This document shows, one piece after another, positions 1 through 7,408 of a stretch of 33,326 nucleotides of DNA. Where the stretch lies: NCBI GenBank assembly GCA_002688355.1, contig NZCT01000027.1:1-33326 (forward strand), read 5' to 3'. The notes under the pieces are model-generated. The model saw only the letters and a program-made list of their open reading frames with translations. It was not told where the DNA came from and searched no databases. Position 1 is the first letter of the stretch. Each line of letters starts with the position of its first letter. The translations under genes were made by a program, and so were the position numbers. This DNA comes from an archaeon (lineage in GTDB: Archaea; Nanobdellota; Nanobdellia; SCGC-AAA011-G17; GW2011-AR20).

Positions 1-44
1 ACAATTATTACATAATATTGTTGTGTTAAACATATCTTCCATTT

Positions 45-134
45 TGTGTATACATGATGTGTATACGTTAAATATATAAATGTAACTATTAAAATGACTT
101 TGCATAATAATTAAACCTATTTTTGTGCAAAGTC
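45..134. repeat. Short direct repeat and stem-loop in the leader region
   Basis: The first 192 bases hold no gene that I can see. TGTGTATAC occurs twice, at 45-53 and 58-66, with a 13-nt period. GACTTTGCA at 96-104 is the exact reverse complement of TGCAAAGTC at 126-134; the stem can grow to about 12 pairs with one G-T pair, leaving a loop of about 15 nt. Either could belong to the 3' end of an upstream transcript or to regulation of the gene starting at 193. Function is not known. Confidence 0.4.
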
Positions 135-163
135 TATTAAAATTTTAAATAAGTAAAGAAAGT

Positions 164-177
164 AATTTATATTTATG
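164..177 (+). promoter_or_regulatory. TATA-like promoter of the RadB-like gene
   Basis: An A/T-only TATA-like stretch (AATTTATATTTATG) is centred about 24 nt before the ATG at 193. This spacing predicts transcription starting at or very near the start codon, a leaderless message. No Shine-Dalgarno motif lies before the ATG, which agrees. Confidence 0.4.
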
Positions 178-192
178 TAATATTTTATCAGT

Positions 193-843
193 ATGATTAT
201 AACACATAATAAAGAAATTGATAGTTTTTTTAAAAAAGGTGGAACTGGTTTAGCTGTTTTTTATGGTGAAGGAGGTAGTGGAAAATCTTGTTTTGTTTTA
301 ATGAATGTTTTAGAAAAACTAAAAGAAAAGAAAAGAGTTTTATTTTTTGATACTGAAAATAGTTTTTCTTTAGAGAGATTTCAACAAATTTCAGATAATA
401 ATTATAAAAAATATATGGATAATTTAATTTTAATTAAAATAAGTAATTTTAGTAAGCAGCATAAACAATTAACAAGTATAGATGAAAAATTATTAAAAGA
501 TGTTTCTTTAATTGTTGTAGATTCTATGAATAATTATTTTAGAAGATTATTTGGAAAGAAACAAGACTTATCTAAAGGTATGTTGGGTAAACAATTAAGA
601 TGTTTAAGATTAATATCTAAGAAAATTCCAGTTATAGTAACAAGTCAAGTTTATACTGATTTTAAGAAAAAAGATATAAGAATGTTTGGAGATGATATAT
701 TTAAAAAGTTTTGTGATGTTAAAGTAAAGTTAGATAAAGGTTTACGAAAGAAAATTTTCATTCTTGAAAAACCAATAAAAAAAGAGGTTTTATTCGATAT
801 TGTAAATACTGGTGTAAAGTATTATGAGGAAACTGAATCGTAA
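193..843 (+). CDS. radB: RadB-like RecA-family ATPase
   Basis: This 216-residue protein is a short RecA/RadA-fold ATPase without the N-terminal helix-hairpin-helix domain of RadA, matching the size of archaeal RadB (about 210-230 residues). The Walker A motif GEGGSGKS is at residues 25-32. A Walker B strand, LIVVD, is at 106-110. A conserved TSQV stretch follows near residue 150, where RecA-family proteins often have a sensing motif. RadB is regarded as a recombination mediator acting with RadA; that role is family knowledge. The gene is leaderless by promoter spacing and its 3' end overlaps the next gene by 20 nt, so the two are probably co-transcribed. A more general KaiC/RadA-like ATPase is the alternative. 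Confidence 0.7.
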   Translation: MIITHNKEIDSFFKKGGTGLAVFYGEGGSGKSCFVLMNVLEKLKEKKRVLFFDTENSFSLERFQQISDNNYKKYMDNLILIKISNFSKQHKQLTSIDEKLLKDVSLIVVDSMNNYFRRLFGKKQDLSKGMLGKQLRCLRLISKKIPVIVTSQVYTDFKKKDIRMFGDDIFKKFCDVKVKLDKGLRKKIFILEKPIKKEVLFDIVNTGVKYYEETES

Positions 844-1588
844 AAAAGTATTATTTGGATATATCATTGTGTTAGTTATCGGATTTTTGATTGGTTCTTT
901 TTTAACAAGTGATTCTTTAGATGATTTTAATATTAATTTTCAAGGAAATTTTTTGAAGAATGACTTAAAGGGAAATTCCAATATTGTTGCTGTTTCTGGT
1001 AATGGTTTTGGAATTATTGGAAAAGTGAATGTTGATATTGTTGATGGCGAAGGTTTAGTTTTAGTTAATACAAATCCTTTTTTAGAAGCTGATACTCAGT
1101 TAAGTGCTGTTACAGCTGTTAATGTTGCTAAGGGTTTAACGCAAGTAAATTTAGAGAATAAGAATGTTATAATTGATTTTAATGTTCCCAATATTAATTT
1201 AGAGAATCAAGGTGTTGTAGGCGGTCCAAGTGCTGGTGTGGCGATGACTTTAGCGGTTGTAGCTGCATTAAATCAAGAAGAGGTTAAAGATATTATAGTA
1301 ACTGGTGCTATCTTGCCAAATGGAAATATTGGTCAAGTTGGAGGTATTGTTGAGAAAGCAGATATAGCTGCAGATACTAATCACACTTTGTTTATAATTC
1401 CAAAAGGACAAGGTGAATTTATTTATTATGAAAGACAAGTTAGAACTAGAAATGTTCGTGGATTTAATATTAGAAATTTTGTTTTAGTTCCTAAATCTTT
1501 AGATTTAATTGAATATTTTCAAGAAGAAAAGAATTTAACTATGGTTGAAGTTAATAATATTCAAGATGTTTTAGAACTAGCTTTTTGA
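824..1588 (+). CDS. Membrane-anchored Lon-type (S16) serine protease domain protein
   Basis: This 254-residue protein has a basic N-terminus, one membrane segment at about residues 10-28, and then a Lon-like proteolytic domain without any AAA+ ATPase. The catalytic serine sits in GGPSAG (Ser136), and the partner lysine is Lys178 in the segment after GQVGG, giving the Ser-Lys dyad of family S16. It resembles the archaeal stand-alone predicted proteases once grouped as COG1750. The anchor suggests the protease domain lies outside the membrane, but topology is inferred. The ATG at 824 lies inside the previous gene and is preferred because it gives a coherent anchor. The 3' end overlaps the convergent topoisomerase gene by 28 nt. 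Confidence 0.8.
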   Translation: MRKLNRKKVLFGYIIVLVIGFLIGSFLTSDSLDDFNINFQGNFLKNDLKGNSNIVAVSGNGFGIIGKVNVDIVDGEGLVLVNTNPFLEADTQLSAVTAVNVAKGLTQVNLENKNVIIDFNVPNINLENQGVVGGPSAGVAMTLAVVAALNQEEVKDIIVTGAILPNGNIGQVGGIVEKADIAADTNHTLFIIPKGQGEFIYYERQVRTRNVRGFNIRNFVLVPKSLDLIEYFQEEKNLTMVEVNNIQDVLELAF

Positions 1589-3663
1589 TTATTTTTATCT
1601 TTCTTTTCGCCCCAAGATTCTTTAGATTTACATTCGAATTCTAGACACATTTTAAATGGTCTTCTTCCTGTTCTTTGGACTTGTATAATTGGTGTGTTAC
1701 AAAATTGGCAAACTTCTTCAGTTGGAGTTATTTTTCCTGTTGTTAAACTAAAGGTGTTTCTACATTTTGGATAAGCGTTACAGGCTACAAATTTCTTCTT
1801 AGTTTTTCTTGAATATAAAATTCTTAAATCTCCTTCGTTACACTTTGTACATTTACCTAAAATTGAAACCTTATCTCTTGTTTCTTTTAATGCTTTAACT
1901 AAAGAATTTCCGATTTTCTTTTCATGTTTTTTAAAATTATCATAAGTTTTTGTTAAGAAAGTTCTAGTTTCTTCTAAAACTTCTTCTTCTGTAACTTTTG
2001 ATCCTTGTATTTTTTCTAGATGTTCTTCAAAATGTCTTGTCAATTTTTCTGAAATTAAATCTGGAACGTATTTTTCTAGAACGTTAATAACTGACTTTCC
2101 TAAATCTGTTATTTCAATTGACTTCTCTTCAATATAATTTCTATCATATAGAATTTGTAATATATTTGCTCTAGTTGCACGAGTTCCTAAGTTTCTTTTT
2201 TCCATTTCAGAAATAATAGAACCCTGGGTGTAATGTGCAGGAGGTTTAGTTTGATCTTCTTTTAATATTAAATCTTTTACATTAAACTCTTGACCTTCTT
2301 TTAATGCTGGTAATTGAACGTCTTTGAACTTAACGTAAGGTTCGTACATTGAAATCCAGTTTTTCTCTAACGTACGGGAGCCTTTAGTTTTGAATATTTC
2401 ATTGTTAATATCAAATTGAATTTCCATTGATTCACGTAAAGCAGGATCTGAAAATGTTGCTAAGAATCTTTTTGCAATTATTAAGTATAATTTTTTCTGT
2501 ACATCACGTAATTTTTCTAATTTTGGAATTGTATGTGTTGGATGTAATGCAATATGTGCTGGATCTGTTTTAAATCCTTGATTTGGTAGTAATGTTTTTT
2601 TAGCTAATAAAATTGAAGTTGATTCTTTTAATATTGATAATTTTGATAATGATTGTATTATTTTTTTATAGCCAATAGATGGTGGTAATTTTTCTGAAGA
2701 TGTTCTTGGATAACTTATGTAAGCTTTTAAATAAAGAGATTCTGCTATATCTAAAGTTTGTTTTGGTGAAAACCCAAAGTTTTTGTAAGCTTCTGTTTGT
2801 AATGATGTAATGTTGAATGGTTTTGGTTGTTTAGTTTGACTTTGTCTTGTTTTTACTTGTTTTACTATAGCGTTTTTATCTTTAGTATTTTCATAGATTG
2901 CATCAACTTGTTTTTTGTCCCAGAACTTGTCTTCTTTATGTAATGCTTCTAAGACTTGTTCTTTTGTATCTACTTTAGCTATTAATTGCCAAAAATCTTT
3001 AGGTTTAAATGCTTGAATTTCTTTTTCTTTTTCTGAAATTAGAGCTAGGATGGGGCTTTGTACGCGACCTGAAGAAAGTAATTGAAATAAACCTGCTGTT
3101 TTTACTGCTGATGTTAGTGCTTTACTAGTATTAACACCAAAATAATGATCCATGAAATGTCTTGTTTCTCCAGCTTCCACTAATTTTAAATCCATAGATT
3201 CATCTGCGTTGTCGTAAGCTTCTATTAATTCTTCTTTTGTTAATGTGGAAAATTTCATTCTCTTTGCATTTTCTTTTTTACAAATGAATTTTAGAATATT
3301 TCTTCCTATCAATTCTCCTTCAGCATCAAGATCTGTTCCAACTGTAAATGTTGAAGCTCTCTTTGTTAATTTGGTTAATAAATCATAATAATTTTTTGTG
3401 TATAATGTTTTTTTTGAAACTTCTGAGCTTGGTTTCCAAGCAATATCGAAATTAGGATAGCCTTTAATTTTTTTAGTTTCAGATAAAACAAATAAATGAC
3501 CAACTGCTGTTGCAACTAATATTTTTTTATTATTGTGAGTAATTTCAAAATAAGGGATTTTATTTACGATTTCTTGTTTTGGCTTTTCATCTGCTAAAGC
3601 TTCAGCTATTCTTTTTGCTGCATCTTTCTTTTCACAAATTATTAAATCGTATTCTTTTTTCAT
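1561..3663 (-). CDS. topA: DNA topoisomerase I (type IA)
   Basis: A type IA topoisomerase of about 700 residues, which cuts one DNA strand through a tyrosine linkage to relax negative supercoils. Numbered from the upstream TTG at 3675, the TOPRIM domain starts near residue 8, with the metal-binding D115/D117/E119 in TDLDAEGE. The catalytic tyrosine is Tyr322 in the ISYPRTSSEKLPPS motif. The C-terminus carries two Cys4-like zinc modules (CTKC...CNAYPKC and CQFC...CLEFEC). I chose the ATG at 3663: it lies one nucleotide after the stop of the upstream phosphoesterase gene, while the longer version begins at TTG inside that gene. The tight junction suggests one operon. The 3' end overlaps the convergent protease gene. 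Confidence 0.92.
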   Translation of the reverse strand: MKKEYDLIICEKKDAAKRIAEALADEKPKQEIVNKIPYFEITHNNKKILVATAVGHLFVLSETKKIKGYPNFDIAWKPSSEVSKKTLYTKNYYDLLTKLTKRASTFTVGTDLDAEGELIGRNILKFICKKENAKRMKFSTLTKEELIEAYDNADESMDLKLVEAGETRHFMDHYFGVNTSKALTSAVKTAGLFQLLSSGRVQSPILALISEKEKEIQAFKPKDFWQLIAKVDTKEQVLEALHKEDKFWDKKQVDAIYENTKDKNAIVKQVKTRQSQTKQPKPFNITSLQTEAYKNFGFSPKQTLDIAESLYLKAYISYPRTSSEKLPPSIGYKKIIQSLSKLSILKESTSILLAKKTLLPNQGFKTDPAHIALHPTHTIPKLEKLRDVQKKLYLIIAKRFLATFSDPALRESMEIQFDINNEIFKTKGSRTLEKNWISMYEPYVKFKDVQLPALKEGQEFNVKDLILKEDQTKPPAHYTQGSIISEMEKRNLGTRATRANILQILYDRNYIEEKSIEITDLGKSVINVLEKYVPDLISEKLTRHFEEHLEKIQGSKVTEEEVLEETRTFLTKTYDNFKKHEKKIGNSLVKALKETRDKVSILGKCTKCNEGDLRILYSRKTKKKFVACNAYPKCRNTFSLTTGKITPTEEVCQFCNTPIIQVQRTGRRPFKMCLEFECKSKESWGEKKDKNNQKASSKTS

Positions 3664-3664
3664 T

Positions 3665-4267
3665 TTAAATTTCAATTATTTTTCCTAATCTTCCTACGTT
3701 CATGACTAATGTATTATTAATTTTTTCTTCAATACCTGCTGCTTCGTGAACATGGCCACATAAAAGTAAGTCCGGTTTGAATTGATTAATTGCTTTTGTT
3801 ACAGCATTACTTCCTGGAATAAAATCAGATAACTTTTCCATTGCTGATCCTTTTGGATGTACATGAGTAACCATTATTTTCTTTTTTGAGTCTTTAATAT
3901 ATTTATATGATTTCTTTAATGAATCAAAGATTTCATTTTCTGAAATTTGGAATGGGCCTATATTTGCAGAACCACAACCAAATAAACCTATATCACTTAG
4001 TTTGTAAGAATAACCATGTAAGTTTAATGCCCCATAGAGATCGGCTAAAAAATCTGCTGTAGCTACTGATTCATGATTTCCAGGAATTAAGATAACTTTT
4101 TTATTTAATTTAGCAAAGGGCCCTATAATTCCTTCTGTAGATTGCTCAAAATGTGTTAAATCCCCACATAAGACAATTAGATCTACATTTTCTTTATCTG
4201 CTTTTTCTGCTAGTTTTTTTACTAAGGATAAATCTCCATGTATATCAGATGCTGCTAAAATTTTCAT
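3665..4267 (-). CDS. Calcineurin-like metallophosphoesterase
   Basis: A 200-residue single-domain phosphoesterase. The dinuclear metal ligands are all visible: SDIHG at residues 7-11, CGDLTH at about 34-39, PGNHES at about 62-67, THVHP in the middle and CGHVHE near the C-terminus. This is the compact YfcE/MJ0936-like form of the superfamily. Substrate cannot be told from sequence; small archaeal members are often phosphodiesterases. A TATA-like CTTTTATAAAGG lies at about 4292-4303, about 28 nt before the ATG, so the transcript is probably leaderless and continues into topA, whose ATG follows after one base. Confidence 0.85.
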   Translation of the reverse strand: MKILAASDIHGDLSLVKKLAEKADKENVDLIVLCGDLTHFEQSTEGIIGPFAKLNKKVILIPGNHESVATADFLADLYGALNLHGYSYKLSDIGLFGCGSANIGPFQISENEIFDSLKKSYKYIKDSKKKIMVTHVHPKGSAMEKLSDFIPGSNAVTKAINQFKPDLLLCGHVHEAAGIEEKINNTLVMNVGRLGKIIEI

Positions 4268-4338
4268 TTTTTATATTTATGTATAGAATAACCCTTTATA
4301 AAAGTTTCTTATTTTATTACTAAAGAATGGTATATTTA

Positions 4339-4503
4339 CTAGGAGATTACTTCTATTATGGATGTTTTCTCATTACGACATTCATAAAGTTGTTGAAATT
4401 TTCTTAAGTAATATCTTGTTGATACAGAACTTTTTCTTTTTGCTATACCCATTCCTTCAAAGTATAATTGTTGAAACTCTATTTCATCCTTAGAATCTAT
4501 CAT
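4339..4503 (-). CDS. Small hypothetical protein after SerRS
   Basis: A 54-residue protein read from the ATG at 4503, one base after the SerRS stop (TGAAATG). A longer version of 67 residues starts at an ATG at 4542 and would overlap SerRS by 38 nt. I prefer the short form because the same stop-N-ATG junction is used by the next two genes of this strand. It is rich in charged residues, with a YYLRKFQQLYE segment likely to be helical. I do not recognise a family. Its position between SerRS and the phosphoesterase suggests co-transcription with SerRS. Confidence 0.45.
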   Translation of the reverse strand: MIDSKDEIEFQQLYFEGMGIAKRKSSVSTRYYLRKFQQLYECRNEKTSIIEVIS

Positions 4504-4504
4504 T

Positions 4505-5821
4505 TCATTTAGAATTTTTTCTAGAACGTTTATTTTTTGCATCTTCAGATCCTATTTTTTTAATACCATCCATATATTTTTGTAATACAGTTGGAACTTT
4601 AATTGAACCATCTTTTTGTTGGTAGTTTTCTATAATTGCTACTAAGATTCTAGATGTTGCTATTGCAGTATTGTTTAGTGAATGTAAAACATATTTTTTT
4701 CCTTGTTTATTTTTTCCTTTGATGTTTAAAGATCTTGTTTGAAAATCTGTACAATTACTTAAGGAAGCTACTTCACCATATTCTTTTGTTGTTGGTCTGT
4801 AAACTTCTATATCTTCACTTCTAGCTTTCCAGATTCCTAGATCTCCAGTACACATTTCTAAAACACGATAAGGTAATTTTAATTTTCTCATTAAATCTTC
4901 TGTGTTGTTTCTTAATTCATCATAATATTTCCAAGAATTTTTAGGATGTGAAAAAATAAATTGTTCTATCTTGTTAAATTGATGTGTTCTCCATAACCCT
5001 TTTTCGTTAATTCCGTGAGAACCAATTTCTTTTCTAAAACACATAGAATAGCCGAAATATTTTAAGGGTAGATCTTCTTCAAGAATTGTTTTATTTGTTA
5101 ACATACCTAAAATTGCGTGTTCTGCTGTTGGTATCATGTACGCGTCTTCATCTTCGACTTTGTAAAGAGCTGTTTCAAATGCTGTTAGATCTCCTGCAGC
5201 TTCAACTACTTTTTTATTAACCATTAAAGGCGGCTCAATATATTCATATTTTTTCTTTTGTAGAGATTCTATTGTGAACTTAATAAGAGCTTGATTTAGT
5301 AAACCTAATTCTCCTTTTAGATAATAAAAACCATTTCCAGAGACTTTTGCAGATGCATCAAAATCTATTAAATTTAGAGATTCTAATAATTCTACGTGAT
5401 TTTTAATTGGAAATGAAAATTTTGGAATTGTTCCTACTTTTTTTCTTACAATATTTGCAGTTTCATCTTTTCCGTATTTAACATCCTTGTGTAGAATATT
5501 CGGAATACGCATTAGATAATGTTTAATTTTTTCTTGTATCTGTGTATACTTTTCTTCTGCTAATTGGATTTGTCTTGGCAATTGTTTAGCTTTGTTAATT
5601 TCAGTAGTTGCAGATTTATTTTGCTTTTTTAACTCATTTATTTTTTTGCTAATAACGTTACGCTCGTGACGTAAATCATCAATTTCTTTTTTTAATTTAG
5701 AAGATTCTTTATCTTTCCTTAATAAGTCTTTTAACCAAGTTAATTTTTCTGTATCTTTTCTTTTCTCTAAACTTTTCTTTACTAATTCAGGAGAATTTCT
5801 TATAGTGTTTATATCTAACAT
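4505..5821 (-). CDS. serS: Seryl-tRNA synthetase (bacterial/common type)
   Basis: A class II aminoacyl-tRNA synthetase of 438 residues that charges tRNA-Ser. The N-terminal part (about 30-110) is the long antiparallel coiled coil typical of common SerRS, which contacts the tRNA-Ser variable arm. Motif 2 is in GLWRTHQFNKIEQFIF and motif 3 in SLNNTAIATSRILVAIIEN. The C-terminal tail after DGIKKIG is short and Lys/Arg-rich. It is not the rare methanogen-type SerRS. The gene starts at the ATG at 5819-5821, about 25 nt downstream of a TATA-like TTTATATAAA. Confidence 0.95.
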   Translation of the reverse strand: MLDINTIRNSPELVKKSLEKRKDTEKLTWLKDLLRKDKESSKLKKEIDDLRHERNVISKKINELKKQNKSATTEINKAKQLPRQIQLAEEKYTQIQEKIKHYLMRIPNILHKDVKYGKDETANIVRKKVGTIPKFSFPIKNHVELLESLNLIDFDASAKVSGNGFYYLKGELGLLNQALIKFTIESLQKKKYEYIEPPLMVNKKVVEAAGDLTAFETALYKVEDEDAYMIPTAEHAILGMLTNKTILEEDLPLKYFGYSMCFRKEIGSHGINEKGLWRTHQFNKIEQFIFSHPKNSWKYYDELRNNTEDLMRKLKLPYRVLEMCTGDLGIWKARSEDIEVYRPTTKEYGEVASLSNCTDFQTRSLNIKGKNKQGKKYVLHSLNNTAIATSRILVAIIENYQQKDGSIKVPTVLQKYMDGIKKIGSEDAKNKRSRKNSK

Positions 5822-5840
5822 AAAATTAAAATGAGAATTA

Positions 5841-5850
5841 TTTATATAAA
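5841..5850 (-). promoter_or_regulatory. TATA box of the SerRS operon
   Basis: The A/T-only TTTATATAAA (also TTTATATAAA on the minus strand) is centred about 24 nt upstream of the SerRS start codon at 5821. The spacing predicts a leaderless message. The 126-bp gap 5822-5947 also carries the divergent promoter of the winged-helix gene starting at 5948. Confidence 0.5.
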
Positions 5851-5906
5851 TGTTATGGTATATGTTATATTTTTAAAGGATTATCTTCGAAAGTATATTT
5901 TAATCA

Positions 5907-5920
5907 AAACGTTTAAATAT
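5907..5920 (+). promoter_or_regulatory. BRE/TATA element of the winged-helix gene
   Basis: AAAACGTTTAAATA fits an A-rich BRE followed by a TATA-like TTTAAATA, ending 28 nt before the ATG at 5948. A second A/T run, GTTATATATAC, lies at about 5932-5942 but is too close to the start codon to be the TATA box of a leaderless gene. Confidence 0.45.
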
Positions 5921-5947
5921 TAGTATGTTGAGTTATATATACTAAAC

Positions 5948-6223
5948 ATGATAAATAAAAAGACAGATATTTTTGAGGTATTTTTTAGGAAGAAACCAGC
6001 TATGATGTTGGTGGCTTTGCGCAAAGGGGGAAAGAATAGATATGGTAGTGTTCTAGCAAAAGAAGTTGACTGTACGTATAGTCATGCAGTAAAAATATTA
6101 CAAGAGATGGAGAAATCTAGACTTGTAAGTTTTGAAAAACATGGAAGAATAAAATCTATAACGTTAACAGACGGTGGGAATAAGATTGCAGAGCACATAG
6201 AGAGAATAAAAGATTTACTTTAA
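5948..6223 (+). CDS. Winged-helix DNA-binding protein
   Basis: A 91-residue protein made almost only of a winged helix-turn-helix domain. The segment VLAKEVDCTYSHAVKILQEM (residues about 35-54) has the spacing of HTH helices 2 and 3, and the wing is FEKHGRIKSITLTDGG (about 62-77). It looks like the small MarR/ArsR-like regulators common in archaea, acting as a dimeric repressor in the known cases. It is divergent from serS and has its own promoter; its target is not known. Confidence 0.7.
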   Translation: MINKKTDIFEVFFRKKPAMMLVALRKGGKNRYGSVLAKEVDCTYSHAVKILQEMEKSRLVSFEKHGRIKSITLTDGGNKIAEHIERIKDLL

Positions 6224-6270
6224 TTATTTAATTTATATAAAAACTCCTTTGACTTAATTGGGAATATAAA

Positions 6271-6657
6271 ATGAAATATGAGAGTATTAACTTGTACTTT
6301 AAAAACAAAGATAGATTTGGATATGTTACTAATGATTGGATTGATCTAATTTCTAAAATAGATCAGGAATTTATAGTGGGAGAGTTTGGACTTAAATATC
6401 CTGAAGGTTTCATTCGACCAAGAAATCCACCTGCAGACTATCCTTCTAGAATTAAGTTTGATAGAGAGCAGATTAAATCAATAGGCCATATTTTGGCATA
6501 TCAAGAAGAACCTGCTATAAGTTGTTTAATAATAGATAGAGTAGTTTGGAATGAACAATTCAGAGAAGTTTCCGATAATTTACTAGAAATTGTTGGAAGT
6601 CATTTATGTGAAATATACGAAATGAGCCCGACGGGATTTGAACCCGCGACCACCTGA
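6271..6657 (+). CDS. Hypothetical protein running into the tRNA gene
   Basis: A 128-residue reading frame that I do not recognise. The first 116 or so residues have normal composition (DRFGYVTNDW, GEFGLKYPEGF, acidic and aromatic residues) and look like a real protein. The last residues, MSPTGFEPATT, are the antisense translation of the tRNA-Lys gene, and the stop at 6655-6657 is inside it. So the gene either truly overlaps the tRNA 3' end by 35 nt in convergent orientation, or its original end was lost when sequence next to the tRNA changed. The gene may be a remnant. Confidence 0.45.
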   Translation: MKYESINLYFKNKDRFGYVTNDWIDLISKIDQEFIVGEFGLKYPEGFIRPRNPPADYPSRIKFDREQIKSIGHILAYQEEPAISCLIIDRVVWNEQFREVSDNLLEIVGSHLCEIYEMSPTGFEPATT

Positions 6658-6710
6658 TTAAGAGTTTCATCAATTTTTCAGATGCTCTAACCAAGCTGAG
6701 CTACGAGCCC
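6623..6710 (-). tRNA. tRNA-Lys (CUU) with a 13-nt intron
   Basis: Read on the minus strand, the acceptor stem GGGCUCG pairs with CGGGCUC (two G-U pairs), followed by discriminator A at 6623 and no encoded CCA. The D stem is GCUC/GAGC. The T arm contains GGUUCAAAUCC. The anticodon stem is UCUGA/UCAGG. The 20 nt between its strands are 13 too many; the normal seven-base loop CUCUUAA, with anticodon CUU, is found at the 3' side. The extra bases at about 6665-6677 therefore fall between positions 31 and 32 (or 30 and 31), not at the usual 37/38 site. Canonical 37/38 splicing would remove the invariant U33. Confidence 0.85.
6665..6677 (-). other. tRNA-Lys intron at position 31/32 (non-canonical)
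   Basis: The minus-strand sequence AAAATTGATGAAA separates the anticodon stem 5' strand from the loop CUCUUAA. Because an A is present at both junctions the cut can also be placed one base earlier (6666-6678) with the same mature tRNA. Splicing by the archaeal bulge-helix-bulge endonuclease is assumed; I did not find a clear strict bulge-helix-bulge fold by eye. Confidence 0.65.
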
Positions 6711-6785
6711 ATTTGTTCTTATAAAAATTATAAAGAATATAAAGTTTTTTAATTGTGTTTATTGTAAAATTTTTCTTTTAATTTC

Positions 6786-6904
6786 TGCTTAAAACTTTTA
6801 AGCATTTAAATTTTTAGAAAAGTTTATATATTGGTTATCCTATATATTGTATGTTAAATATATTGATTATACAATAGATTATAGTAAACCTAAAAGTTTT
6901 AAGC
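6786..6904. promoter_or_regulatory. Palindromic operator-like sites before the PadR gene
   Basis: The gap 6711-6915 has no gene. TGCTTAAAACTTTTAAGCA at 6786-6804 is a perfect 19-nt palindrome around a central C. A related half, AAAAGTTTTAAGC, lies at 6892-6904, just before the ATG at 6916, matching 12 of 13 bases of the first site. A TATA-like AGTTTATATATTG is at about 6821-6833. Sites on both sides of the promoter next to a small regulator gene fit autoregulation; this is inference. Confidence 0.45.
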
Positions 6905-6915
6905 GTTGATGAAAA

Positions 6916-7212
6916 ATGAAATTACCAAAATATGTTGATTTGAGAGGGCTACTAAGCTTTCAAATAATGCATGAAATAAAGAAGAAACAGTATTGTGGAG
7001 AGGATTTAGCGTCGATAATAGGGGAAAGGAAAGGTAATAAATTAACTCCAGGGACTATATACCCTACGTTAAAAAAATTAAGAGAAAATAATCTTGTTAA
7101 GTTCAATCAAAATGGAAGAAAAAAGATTTATTGTTTAACGAAAAAAGGGGTAAAAGAATATAAAATATCAAAGAGAATTCTTAATTCCCTTTTTAAGAAA
7201 ATTTCAAGATAA
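6916..7212 (+). CDS. PadR-like winged-helix transcriptional regulator
   Basis: A 98-residue protein with the PadR core: a leading helix (LRGLLSFQIMHEIKKKQYCG), then the recognition region TPGTIYPTLKKLRENNLVKF (about residues 44-63) and the wing GRKKIYCLTKKG. The T-x-GTIYPTLKKL motif is the hallmark of the PadR family, whose members bind palindromic operators as dimers and often respond to small molecules. The dimerising C-terminal helix is short (about 20 residues), as in PadR subfamily 2. A palindromic site lies upstream of its promoter and a second one just before its start codon. Confidence 0.8.
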   Translation: MKLPKYVDLRGLLSFQIMHEIKKKQYCGEDLASIIGERKGNKLTPGTIYPTLKKLRENNLVKFNQNGRKKIYCLTKKGVKEYKISKRILNSLFKKISR

Positions 7213-7356
7213 TTATCTTCTTTTTCTTTTTGATGCAGATTTCTTTCTTTTCCCGCCACGAGCCATTTTAGCTTCGCAAACATTACCTTTTCCATCAACA
7301 TAGTAAAGATAACCAGATTTTCTTTCTACAATTTTTTTAGCTATGATTCTTCCCAT
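7213..7356 (-). CDS. Small basic conserved protein (47 residues)
   Basis: A 47-residue gene, below usual length cut-offs. It begins with an ATG at 7356 preceded by a strong Shine-Dalgarno GGAGGT six bases upstream, and a TATA-like AAGTTTAAATACT lies about 40 nt upstream. The protein starts MGRIIAKKIVERKSGYLYYV, then DGKGNVCEAKMARGG, and ends in a Lys/Arg/Ser tail. The GYLYYVDGKGNV segment resembles short proteins I associate with DPANN genomes, but I cannot name the family. The highly basic tail suggests nucleic acid or ribosome binding. Its stop abuts the PadR stop in convergent orientation. Confidence 0.7.
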   Translation of the reverse strand: MGRIIAKKIVERKSGYLYYVDGKGNVCEAKMARGGKRKKSASKRKRR

Positions 7357-7408
7357 ATTAACCTCCTTTATCGTCGAGAATAACACATTTAGAAGTATTT
7401 AAACTTAT

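Noticed and set aside
6623-6710. Canonical 37/38 intron in the tRNA with another anticodon
   Set aside because: It would put A at position 33 in place of the invariant U and give an anticodon AAT, which archaea do not use; the Lys reading keeps U33 and the standard loop.
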